64,000 nucleotides of DNA from JAGOPY01 sp964619555 (GTDB taxonomy: Bacteria > Bacteroidota > Bacteroidia > Bacteroidales > JAGOPY01), in contig CAZUDV010000007.1 in the NCBI GenBank assembly GCA_964619555.1, forward strand, positions 1-64,000, given 5' to 3'. Positions 21,801 through 27,784 of this stretch are shown here, piece after piece. Within the stretch, counting starts at the first letter, position 1. Every line of letters starts with the position of its first letter. Under the pieces are notes generated by a model that ran no database searches, was not told the DNA's origin, and worked only from the letters and a program-made list of their open reading frames with translations. The translations under genes and the position numbers were made by a program.

Positions 21801-23422
21801 GGAGCGATCAGTTCGGGTCCCAGGATGATCATGGTGACCGGTACGGTGATGGTTCCGACATTAGGATCAGAAGTAAAGATAATTTCAGCCGTGTAGACCT
21901 GACCGGGTTCAGTGCCACTGGCATCCAGATGGGTTGGAATGTTATCCACACCTCCGAATTCGGGCACATTCCCTTCATAATAATCCATGGTAAGCCAGTC
22001 GCCGATATTACCGCCGCCGCCACCGCCGGGGATAGCAAAACCGGTGGTTTCGGCATTACCGGCGAAAGCGCCGATATAGGTAATCACGCCGGTGGCCTGG
22101 TCAACCGTGACCAGGTAAGCCTGGCTGGTACCGGCATTGTACACGGCCCAATAAATGGTATTGGTCGAGTGGTCGCAGGTCATATCCTGGGCATAGCTGC
22201 AATCGAAGCCAACGCTGGCGATCGGGGTCCATGCACCGGTAGTCTTGTTGATGTGGCCGAAAAAGTCTGAGCTGAGATCAACTCCATAAAGTTCGCCGTC
22301 GTTGTCACAGGCCATGCATATGATGTTGGGCTGTGAGGAGGCAACCAGGGTTCCGGCACCGGTAGCCACATCGATCGTGTAGAGACTTCCGGAAAAAGTA
22401 ATACCGTAATAATTGCCGGTGGTGTAATCATAAGCACCGCCCGACTGATCGGGTGTACTGCCCAGCGTGGTGATGGCGCCGGTTCCGGCATCCATGGTAA
22501 TCCAGATTCCGCCGTAGATACAGCCGTAGTAGACATCATCCACGAAATCGGCCGAAGCAATGAAATTGGATGCGGCCGGTCCGAGCGGGGTGAATGTTCC
22601 AGGGGTATTCAGGATCATGGTGTAGGATCCTTCCGATAGACCGCCGGAGCTATAGGCGTTATAAACCCATGCCTGGGAATCGACATCGCGGCCGAGATTC
22701 ACCACAGGCCCGGGAACCTGGTTTCCTGTTCCCTGGGGAGCCAGGCCATCGGAAATAGGCACATTTTGATTGATCGGAAGGTTCTGCATCGCAAGCACTT
22801 CCTGCATGGTTATTCCCTGCACCGGCTGGTCGGTTTCGGGATAAACAATTTCAGCAGCCCATCCGAGCGGGCCGTTTCCATTGTTCAGCACATTCATCGA
22901 AGTGGTGAAGTATTCGCCCGGGTTGAGGGTTTCCTCGATATAGAGCGGGTTGATCACCATATTCGGCTGGGTAAGCGTGAATTCATGGTACACCGTGTCC
23001 ATGGCCACGACGTTCACAAGGTCGGCGTCGATATTATATCCATCCCTGTAACAATAGATCGTTTGTTCACCCGAATTGACTCCCGGGAGCAGGAAATAAC
23101 CATCAGCACCGGACAGGACTGTCGGGCCATCCTCCACACCGATGGTAGCTCCTGAGATCGTCAATCCGTCGTAATTGAACACGTAACCATCCACGCCACC
23201 GGTCATTGGAATGGAGGCGTAAAGCTGGCCGCAGGAAATGATCGGGTTGCAGTTTGGAGGAACAATTAACACCAGTTCATCTTCGGTGTCGTATACATAA
23301 TAAAAAGGTTCGCAGACCCAGGATCCCGGATTGAATATAGTGGTGATCTGGGCATGGTTATATACGTCGAAGGAATAGTAAACCGGCCCTTCTCCAGAAA
23401 TAAGGGTGATGTCATCGAGCAC
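15875..23422 (-). CDS. giant T9SS-sorted modular secreted protein, main fragment downstream of an in-frame TGA
   Basis: The frame is open from 23596 to the stop at 15875; the first ATG in it is 23422, inside the DGWNG domain, so that is not the natural start. The real start appears to be the ATG at 24169, with one TGA at 23597-23599 breaking a 2763-residue protein. In whole-protein numbering: DGWNG (220-324); beta-propeller A (457-717); FN3; GEVED (917-1054); regulatory-like domains; cleaved-adhesin/anchor J (1620-1780); FN3 interrupted by a different beta-propeller B (1904-2140, with GSVGQIRDMAYDDQESMHMF); anchor-J-like domain; 206-residue insert (2402-2614); T9SS tail (2687-2764, YPNPADNHVFI). 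Translated from 23422 alone the product would lack a signal peptide and could not be exported, so the gene is either dead or read through, or the TGA is a sequencing error. Confidence 0.8.
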   Translation of the reverse strand: MLDDITLISGEGPVYYSFDVYNHAQITTIFNPGSWVCEPFYYVYDTEDELVLIVPPNCNPIISCGQLYASIPMTGGVDGYVFNYDGLTISGATIGVEDGPTVLSGADGYFLLPGVNSGEQTIYCYRDGYNIDADLVNVVAMDTVYHEFTLTQPNMVINPLYIEETLNPGEYFTTSMNVLNNGNGPLGWAAEIVYPETDQPVQGITMQEVLAMQNLPINQNVPISDGLAPQGTGNQVPGPVVNLGRDVDSQAWVYNAYSSGGLSEGSYTMILNTPGTFTPLGPAASNFIASADFVDDVYYGCIYGGIWITMDAGTGAITTLGSTPDQSGGAYDYTTGNYYGITFSGSLYTIDVATGAGTLVASSQPNIICMACDNDGELYGVDLSSDFFGHINKTTGAWTPIASVGFDCSYAQDMTCDHSTNTIYWAVYNAGTSQAYLVTVDQATGVITYIGAFAGNAETTGFAIPGGGGGGNIGDWLTMDYYEGNVPEFGGVDNIPTHLDASGTEPGQVYTAEIIFTSDPNVGTITVPVTMIILGPELIAPEDLEVELTDPIAGEATLNWTWNGDAFQFFLIKRDGVVIGTTTSTTYVDLLPDYGEYCYTVQAVYDEGQSAPAGPECVEWPNPEIFINPMSLEGWVWVDNQVTVYTTIYNNGIGTLYYEFPDFAETDDLRAYCAASGGCDEYISNVTIGTINNSSGCSGYGDYTSLSTEVSAGETYPITITNGNPIWTADQCGIWVDWNLDEDFTNDGAITVSGSPGVGPYTANITVPDDAEGGPTRMRVRIVYAATPTPCGSSSFGECEDYTLNVTSGFIISVEPSSGIVEAGHNQQIAITYSAEGFDPGTYFEELLVNSNDPDNEEVIINNTMHVYVPAQFAGMVYDMDDDSPIPGVTVTAGPFQAETNELGEYSLYVDEGEYDVVFSKPGYMPLTVADTTALQGVITPIDVGMWDANYAPAFVTATVQDDDTWCLVEWALPAGPYEIIMDDSEADDFFIYAAGGSWNAVKFTPSGYPATVIGGKFYVGDGSFPGPFIGSEFGVAVFDDDGPGGLPGTMLDSTGVTVNNYGWVSLSWLGATIQSGDFYLAMFQPASSAGAAPIGIDTDNPTYFRSYSKFQANPWALSAFQDFMIRAWVSGPEGDAITDAVGTSWKATPKVPANWSDHGMTQSGTIPRILPGYERLDMNFRAVEGLNNRDVTNYRVARYSQFDPNGSPALGDITELATTTDLEYNDYAWAGLDQGWYAYGVKALYTSGLYSDYAISNIVGHLMDFEVTVNVTLSTGLEPSGVEVTLYGLEFPYGTYFGITPASGTIVFEGVWKGHYDLAASKIGYDVYRIDNTFINSDKTFNIVLQEKKYAPSCLVVDPVTLEATWCEPLRTAITEDFESAEFPPAGWQSLTDGEGWFRTNNGSSSSWIIPTWDSYYACSNDDASSTNVGCCDYLITPALDLRDAEGYFLTFNSYYDGAFGQLAFVEYTLDGGATWEVLSQMSPSAAWANISVDLAQFSGANGSSQIWFAFHADDAGAWASGWAVDNPKVEVPAPPASYLDFYVFLDDAFVGTTMETNWNYAPLTYGQTYTASVAARYTSGLSAKDYYTFFCEYLYPPRNLVGVAPDDAAILVWDPPLEGVTGLVLVSEQPRTEFPNAYSEYSPTVRTVAGATVSRDAWDLQLAFANANASGEAGAESDGDFLYTSMWNASGFQKYNLDGSYVGAVSVGSVGQIRDMAYDDQESMHMFGGQGANTVYEWDFATSTQIGTFTAPTAVRAIAYDPDFDGFWANNWSTAITLFDKTGVTLNSFPIGVFGSYYGFAHDEWTDGGPYLWGFSQVDGVTGNTIVQIEIATGQETGFIFDVNPILITGTGIAGGLFTHPNLFSGTVSIGGNSQNDVFFLYELATSGPPGPSGDVPENLLGYNMYRDGDFVFYQDHMGSYTNPEQQTGIEENLQPGIYEYTVTGVYDLSVYGFPGETGESAPEGPAIVTVDYCFDIEFMETWSLGNFDANNWTSDGSNWTVNGQMGNPAPAAEFTWDPIQTDYELALESYPLCAVGMTEGKIWLDFDVMLESFQPTGEEFLHAQVWSWDAQEWMTVASYSNVDGSFGWMSENINIKAYAMDKVFKVRFFATGMNSLDIVSWFVDNIHVYRTCDGVSNLTATNDYENACVILNWDGPIGGNIDEWVHWDDGTNYDAIGTGGAAEFDVAARWEPSQLAEFEGASVTEIAFFPNEAAATYKVRVWVGAGAANMVVDQTVASPLIGQWNYVALTTPVPIDITNELWVGYYINTTTGYPAGCDDGPAIDGYGNMMNFGGWQTLLQINPDLDYNWNIQAHIQTVTGVSMPLAMSQQEMAVPQGAILSVDPDHSSISPVFAGSSNGSRELSGYNIYRSVEGGEYELIDFTIETAYTNCDLENALYCFMVTAIWESETDQCESAYSNEACTILNVGLADPNANPGSFSLYPNPADNHVFITTSGDLKRVTVYNALGQLVVDEIVTGKQYELTTSNYTIGVYMVRVETAAGVTTRTLTIQR
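22075..22830. repeat. near-identical block shared with positions 1-756 (beta-propeller A)
   Basis: The two stretches align at a constant offset of 22074 with no indel and mostly synonymous or single-codon changes. Both encode propeller A plus its leading linker (for example VYNAYSSGGLS and IASADFVDDVYYGCIYGG). Confidence 0.8.
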
Positions 23423-23596
23423 CAGGGTTCCGTTAACGAATACATCGATGGAGCATCCGTTCCATCCGTCACCATAATCGTCATAAAGGGCAAGGGTATA
23501 CTGGGCGGTGGTAACGGTTCCTACCGTTCCTTCCAGCCTGAAAGCAAAGTCCTCACCCGGATATCCAAGCGCTGCCAGGGTGGTCCAGGAGGTAGC

Positions 23597-24169
23597 TCAG
23601 CTGCCAAATCCGTTGCCCGGGTTTCTCCAGTAGGCACCGTAACCGTAGTTACCGGCTGACCGGTACCACCACCATTGTCCATAAGTAACGAAGGGGGCGG
23701 CATCCTGGATGGTGAGCCAGTAACGGCCGGGCCCAAGCGTAATTCCGCCCTGTGGAATGTTGATGGTAAAGGTTCCGCTGGAATTGGTGGCGGGCAACGC
23801 CAGGTGACTGATCAGCGGTGTGCTCACAGGCATCCCACCGCAATCAGCATAGATGACCACATTGGCCAGTGCGGCCGTCGTGCTGCCTGATCCGGGTGCG
23901 GTGATGGTCTGAATGGTCCAGGAAGTATTGGCCGGGACAATAAAGTCATCTGTACCCTCACAATCGTAGGCATTGTAGGCTGCTTCAAAGTCCTGTGAAG
24001 CATACCCACCTGAGCCAAGGGTCATTTGCTCGTACAGCACTGCCCTCGTCCCCGAGGGAGGCGGCAATTTACCGGCGCCGGTGTGCGTCAGCGACAACTG
24101 GGCCAGCATGACAGTGGATGATATAAACATCATCACCCCTGCCAAAACGTACTTGGTAAAGTTTCTCAT
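23597..24169 (-). CDS. N-terminal fragment (190 aa) of the interrupted giant protein
   Basis: It starts at the ATG 24169 with a signal peptide ending near VMLAQ (about 23). A jelly-roll-like domain rich in beta-strand residues follows (DFIVPANTSWTIQTITAPG, then YGQWWWYRSAGNYGYG). It stops at a TGA after GNGFGS. The same frame continues for 58 open codons (ATSWTTLAALGYPGEDFAFRLEG) into the fragment ending at 15875. The 747 bp between the two ATGs is a multiple of three, so only the stop codon separates the parts. Most likely this is the 5' end of one gene rather than an independent 190-aa protein. Confidence 0.7.
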   Translation of the reverse strand: MRNFTKYVLAGVMMFISSTVMLAQLSLTHTGAGKLPPPSGTRAVLYEQMTLGSGGYASQDFEAAYNAYDCEGTDDFIVPANTSWTIQTITAPGSGSTTAALANVVIYADCGGMPVSTPLISHLALPATNSSGTFTINIPQGGITLGPGRYWLTIQDAAPFVTYGQWWWYRSAGNYGYGAYWRNPGNGFGS

Positions 24170-24558
24170 ACTCTTCAGAATTAAATTAGTAATTGTGTCT
24201 CAGTGTATCTTTCTGGGTTTTAAATAAATATGCTTGGTTTTTATCAATATAAATACAGGGCTATGGAGGTTTAGGTAGGTTATGTATCAGGTTGATTACC
24301 ATTGTATTAGCAATTTCAACCCAAAAGAAAAACCTGGCTGGAGTCTTCTTTTTCAGGGATTAACCAAATGTATAAATAAATATTATTTTTTCGATTCGGC
24401 AAAAAAGCATTTTTCAACTGAGTCATTCAATTTATTATCATTATAAAAGCCTTATGTGGTAAGTGATATCGGTTGCAGTCATGAGAAAACTGTTAATAAC
24501 TCTGCATGAATGGATTACAGACAAGGCTCTTTTCCTATTTTTGCAGAAGATTTTAGAT
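24170..24558. other. 389-bp divergent intergenic region, AT-rich
   Basis: It separates the minus-strand giant gene (start 24169) from the plus-strand permease (start 24559). Only the permease promoter element near 24536 is clear. The region has runs of A/T around 24375-24450. No gene or strong hairpin was found. No TAnnTTTG element is obvious for the giant gene. Confidence 0.5.
24536..24543 (+). promoter_or_regulatory. Bacteroidota -7 promoter element of the DMT permease
   Basis: TATTTTTG matches TAnnTTTG exactly, 15 bp before the ATG at 24559. It lies inside the longer possible ORF that begins at 24463, which argues for the shorter start. Confidence 0.6.
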
Positions 24559-25476
24559 ATGAAAAACGTCACCTCACCGCGCAACCTGATCATCTCCTGG
24601 TCCATTCTCACAGCCCTTGCCCTGATCTGGGGTTCGTCATTCATTCTTATCAAGAAAGGACTGGTCTATTTTTCCAGCAGTGAAGTGGGGGCCCTGAGAA
24701 TTTCCATCACAGCGGTTGTTCTGAGTCCCCTTGCGGCTGTGAGGATTCGGAACATTAAAAGAAGGGATCTGGGTTACCTGGGCCTGGTCGGCCTGATCGG
24801 CAGCGGCTTACCGGCATTTTTATTTGCAAAGGCACAGACGGGGATCGACAGCAACCTGGCTGGGATACTGAATTCCCTGACCCCCCTCTTCACACTGATC
24901 GTCGGGCTGCTTTTTTTCAGTCTGAAATTCAAATGGTTTAATATCCTGGGGATCCTGGTTGGGCTGGCCGGTGCGGTTGGACTGATCAGCATCAGCGGAG
25001 GGAAAAGCTTCGATTTCAATTTCAGTTATGCTGTTTATATCATCGCAGCGACCATCTGCTATGCCACTAATGTCAATATTGTAAAATACCGCCTGAAGGA
25101 TGTCGACGCCATCACCATCACTTCGATTTCCTTTTTATTGATCAGTTTGCCTGTTATAGCTTACCTTCTGTTTTTTACAGACTTCCTTTCTCAGTTCCGG
25201 CAATACCCTGATTCCTGGAAAGGGCTTGGATATGTGGGTATACTATCGGTAATCGGTACGGCTTTGGCCTTGATCGCTTTCAATAAACTGGTCAAACTGG
25301 CCAGTCCGCTGTTTGCCTCATCTGTCACCTATCTGGTGCCGATCGTGGCCATTATGTGGGGAATGGTCGACGGGGAGACACTTCTACCGTTGGGCTTTCT
25401 CTTCATCGCATTCATCCTGGCCGGAATTCTTCTCGTCAATAAAAAAAGGATCATCCCCGGTAAATCAGACAATTAA
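24559..25476 (+). CDS. EamA/DMT-family inner-membrane transporter (305 aa)
   Basis: Ten hydrophobic segments in two five-helix EamA halves, with the typical opening LTALALIWGSSFILIKKGL and a second-half motif VIGTALALIAFNKLVKL. Length 305 aa is normal for the family. An upstream in-frame start at 24463 would add 32 residues, but it precedes the promoter element, so ATG 24559 is preferred. Members export small metabolites or amino acids; the substrate cannot be read from the sequence. It is a single gene, with rplU following under its own promoter. Confidence 0.85.
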   Translation: MKNVTSPRNLIISWSILTALALIWGSSFILIKKGLVYFSSSEVGALRISITAVVLSPLAAVRIRNIKRRDLGYLGLVGLIGSGLPAFLFAKAQTGIDSNLAGILNSLTPLFTLIVGLLFFSLKFKWFNILGILVGLAGAVGLISISGGKSFDFNFSYAVYIIAATICYATNVNIVKYRLKDVDAITITSISFLLISLPVIAYLLFFTDFLSQFRQYPDSWKGLGYVGILSVIGTALALIAFNKLVKLASPLFASSVTYLVPIVAIMWGMVDGETLLPLGFLFIAFILAGILLVNKKRIIPGKSDN

Positions 25477-25502
25477 AATCTGTATTTTTTTTCAAAATAT
25501 CA

Positions 25503-25531
25503 TTGTGGATTAAAAATTTTCTGTACTTTTG
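25503..25531 (+). promoter_or_regulatory. promoter of rplU-rpmA
   Basis: TACTTTTG at 25524-25531 matches TAnnTTTG, and TTG at 25503-25505 gives a -33 element with an 18-bp spacer. The rplU ATG is 38 bp further on. Confidence 0.65.
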
Positions 25532-25569
25532 CACTTCCAAATTTTTACCTAAGAAAAAACAAGCCCGAG

Positions 25570-25968
25570 ATGTACGCAATCGTTGACATAGCTGGACAAC
25601 AGTTTAAAGTGGAGAAAGGCCAGGAACTTTTTGTGCATCGTATTGATGCTGAGAAAGGCGCTAAGGTGGACTTTAACAAAGTGATGCTGATCGATCACGA
25701 AGGAAAAACCACCATCGGCACCCCCGTTGTGGAAGGAGCAGTTGTCGAAGCCACTGTCCTGGAACATATGAGGGGCGATAAAGTCTTCGTTTTCAAAAAG
25801 AAACGCAGAAAAGGCTTTAAAAAGTTCAACGGACACAGGCAATACTTGAGCCTGTTAAAGATAGAAGACATCCTGGAAAAGGGGAAAGTTACCAAATCCC
25901 GGACCAGGAAAGCAGCCGCCCCGGCAGAAGCCCCGGCCGCCGCGGAAGAAACTCAGGAAAAGGAATAG
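25570..25968 (+). CDS. rplU: 50S ribosomal protein L21 (132 aa)
   Basis: The core matches L21: MYAIVDIAGQQFKVEKGQ at the N-terminus and the basic stretch KVFVFKKKRRKGFKKFNGHRQ, which binds 23S rRNA. A tail of about 28 residues rich in Ala, Pro and Glu (AAAPAEAPAAAEETQ) extends beyond the usual length of about 103 residues; acidic or alanine-rich L21 tails are seen in other Bacteroidota. It is followed 34 bp later by rpmA, the standard pairing. Confidence 0.97.
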   Translation: MYAIVDIAGQQFKVEKGQELFVHRIDAEKGAKVDFNKVMLIDHEGKTTIGTPVVEGAVVEATVLEHMRGDKVFVFKKKRRKGFKKFNGHRQYLSLLKIEDILEKGKVTKSRTRKAAAPAEAPAAAEETQEKE

Positions 25969-26002
25969 ATTGACATTCAGAAACACCTAAACACTTACCC
26001 AT

Positions 26003-26278
26003 ATGGCTCATAAAAAAGGTGCCGGAAGTTCTTCAAACGGTCGTGAATCCCACAGCAAACGACTGGGTGTTAAGATTTATGGCGGACAGTTCGCCAAAGC
26101 CGGAAATATTATCGTCCGCCAGAGAGGCACCCGTCATAATCCGGGCCTCAATGTCGGAATGGGAAAAGACCATACCCTCTTTGCCCTCATGGATGGCAGG
26201 GTGGAATTCCGTAAACGGAAAAATGACCGCTCCTACGTTTCGGTCATCCCGGTTGAAATTGAAGCTGCCCAGGAATAA
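26003..26278 (+). CDS. rpmA: 50S ribosomal protein L27 (91 aa)
   Basis: It opens MAHKKGAGSSSNGRESHSKR, the conserved N-terminus that reaches the peptidyl-transferase centre. It also has the family motif GNIIVRQRGT..HPG-like (RQRGTRHNPGLNVGMGKDHT). No N-terminal pre-sequence of the kind cleaved in Firmicutes is present. Co-transcribed with rplU and ended by the hairpin at 26311. Confidence 0.98.
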   Translation: MAHKKGAGSSSNGRESHSKRLGVKIYGGQFAKAGNIIVRQRGTRHNPGLNVGMGKDHTLFALMDGRVEFRKRKNDRSYVSVIPVEIEAAQE

Positions 26279-26310
26279 GATTAACCCCGAAATCATTTTA
26301 TATTTCCTGA

Positions 26311-26342
26311 TCCCGGTAATTCAAATTACCGGGATTTTTTTT
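26311..26342 (+). terminator. rho-independent terminator after rpmA
   Basis: TCCCGGTAAT (26311-26320) pairs perfectly with ATTACCGGGA (26325-26334) around a TCAA loop, followed by eight T. It lies 33 bp after the rpmA stop. Confidence 0.92.
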
Positions 26343-26484
26343 CACGGTTCTACAGGTATCTGGCTGCCCGGAACGGAATCAAGATAAAAAAAGGCTAAGC
26401 GTTCTTAAACCTTCTCATCGCCCTTATTCGGATTATAATCGACTTTCCGGTCTCATGAGTTCTGTCTCCTGTCTTCTTTTATAC

Positions 26485-26492
26485 TATTTTTG
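26485..26492 (+). promoter_or_regulatory. -7 promoter element of serS
   Basis: TATTTTTG matches TAnnTTTG, 17 bp before the serS ATG at 26510. No good -33 TTG was seen. Confidence 0.6.
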
Positions 26493-26509
26493 CCGAAAAT
26501 AAACAAGGA

Positions 26510-27784
26510 ATGCTTCAAATCAGCTTTATCAGGGAAAACAGGGATGAAGTGATCCGCAGGCTTGCGGTCAAGAATTTCCATGGAGAAGACATCATCAGCC
26601 AGGTCCTGGCGCTGGATGAAAAGAAAAGGGAAACTCAAAAGAAACTGGACGACAGCCTGGCTGAATCCAATTCCCTGGCCAAGGAGATCGGCAGTCTTTT
26701 CCAGCAGGGTAAAGCGGCTGAGGCAAATATCCTGAAAGAGAAAACTTCCGGCCTGAAAGCCCTTTCAAAAGAGCTGACGCTTCAGATGGAGGATGCCGTG
26801 ACCCAAATCGAAAAGTTGCTGGTTCAGATACCCAATCTCCCGCACGATAAGGTCAGGCCCGGCCATTCAGCCGAAGACAACGAAATAGTAGAAACCTGGG
26901 GAGAAATCCCGGTGCTCGATGAAACGGCCAAACCTCACTGGGAACTCGCTTCGGAATTTGATATCATCGATTTTGAACTGGGAAGCAAAGTGACCGGAGC
27001 GGGGTTCCCGTTCTATAAAGGCAAGGGGGCCAAACTACAGCGGGCGCTAATCAATTTTTTCCTGGATGAAGCCCTGGAAGCCGGTTATACGGAATACCAG
27101 CCGCCACTCTTTGTCAATGAAGCTTCTGCCTACGGTACCGGGCAGCTCCCTGATAAAGACGGGCAGATGTACTCGATGCCAATCGACAATTTATACGCGA
27201 TCCCTACCGCCGAAGTGCCGGTGACCAATATTTTCCGGGATGTCATCCTGAAAGCCCGGGACCTGCCGGTTAAGAATGTGGCCTACTCGAGCTGTTTCCG
27301 CCGTGAAGCCGGATCATACGGCAAAGACGTGCGCGGCCTGAACCGCCTCCACCAGTTCGACAAAGTTGAAATAGTCCATATCTCCCATCCGGATACCTCT
27401 TATGATACGCTGGAGGAAATGAAAAATTACGTGGAATCGCTGCTCAGAAAGCTTGAACTGCCCTTCAGAATTGTAAGGCTTTGCGGCGGGGACATGAGTT
27501 TTACCTCTGCTATGACCTATGACTTTGAAGTATATTCCGGCGCCCAGAAGAGATGGCTGGAAGTCAGTTCGGTCTCGAATTTTGAAAGCTTCCAGGCAAA
27601 CCGGATGAAACTCCGCTTTAAGGATGAAGACGGCAGGACCCGCATCGCGCACACACTAAACGGCAGCGCCCTGGCGTTACCAAGGGTGGTGGCGGCCCTG
27701 CTGGAAAACAACCAGACCCCTGAAGGTATCAGAATACCTGAATCACTGAAAAGATTCACCGGATTTGAAATCATTCCCAGGTAA
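26510..27784 (+). CDS. serS: seryl-tRNA synthetase (424 aa)
   Basis: Class II aminoacyl-tRNA synthetase charging tRNA-Ser. An N-terminal coiled-coil tRNA-binding arm (about 30-110, KKRETQKKLDDSLAESNSL) precedes the catalytic core. Motif 2 is FRREAGSYGKDVRGLNRLHQ and motif 3 is NGSALALPRVVAALLENNQ. Length is standard. The downstream TPR gene overlaps its last 20 bp, suggesting co-transcription. Confidence 0.97.
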   Translation: MLQISFIRENRDEVIRRLAVKNFHGEDIISQVLALDEKKRETQKKLDDSLAESNSLAKEIGSLFQQGKAAEANILKEKTSGLKALSKELTLQMEDAVTQIEKLLVQIPNLPHDKVRPGHSAEDNEIVETWGEIPVLDETAKPHWELASEFDIIDFELGSKVTGAGFPFYKGKGAKLQRALINFFLDEALEAGYTEYQPPLFVNEASAYGTGQLPDKDGQMYSMPIDNLYAIPTAEVPVTNIFRDVILKARDLPVKNVAYSSCFRREAGSYGKDVRGLNRLHQFDKVEIVHISHPDTSYDTLEEMKNYVESLLRKLELPFRIVRLCGGDMSFTSAMTYDFEVYSGAQKRWLEVSSVSNFESFQANRMKLRFKDEDGRTRIAHTLNGSALALPRVVAALLENNQTPEGIRIPESLKRFTGFEIIPR

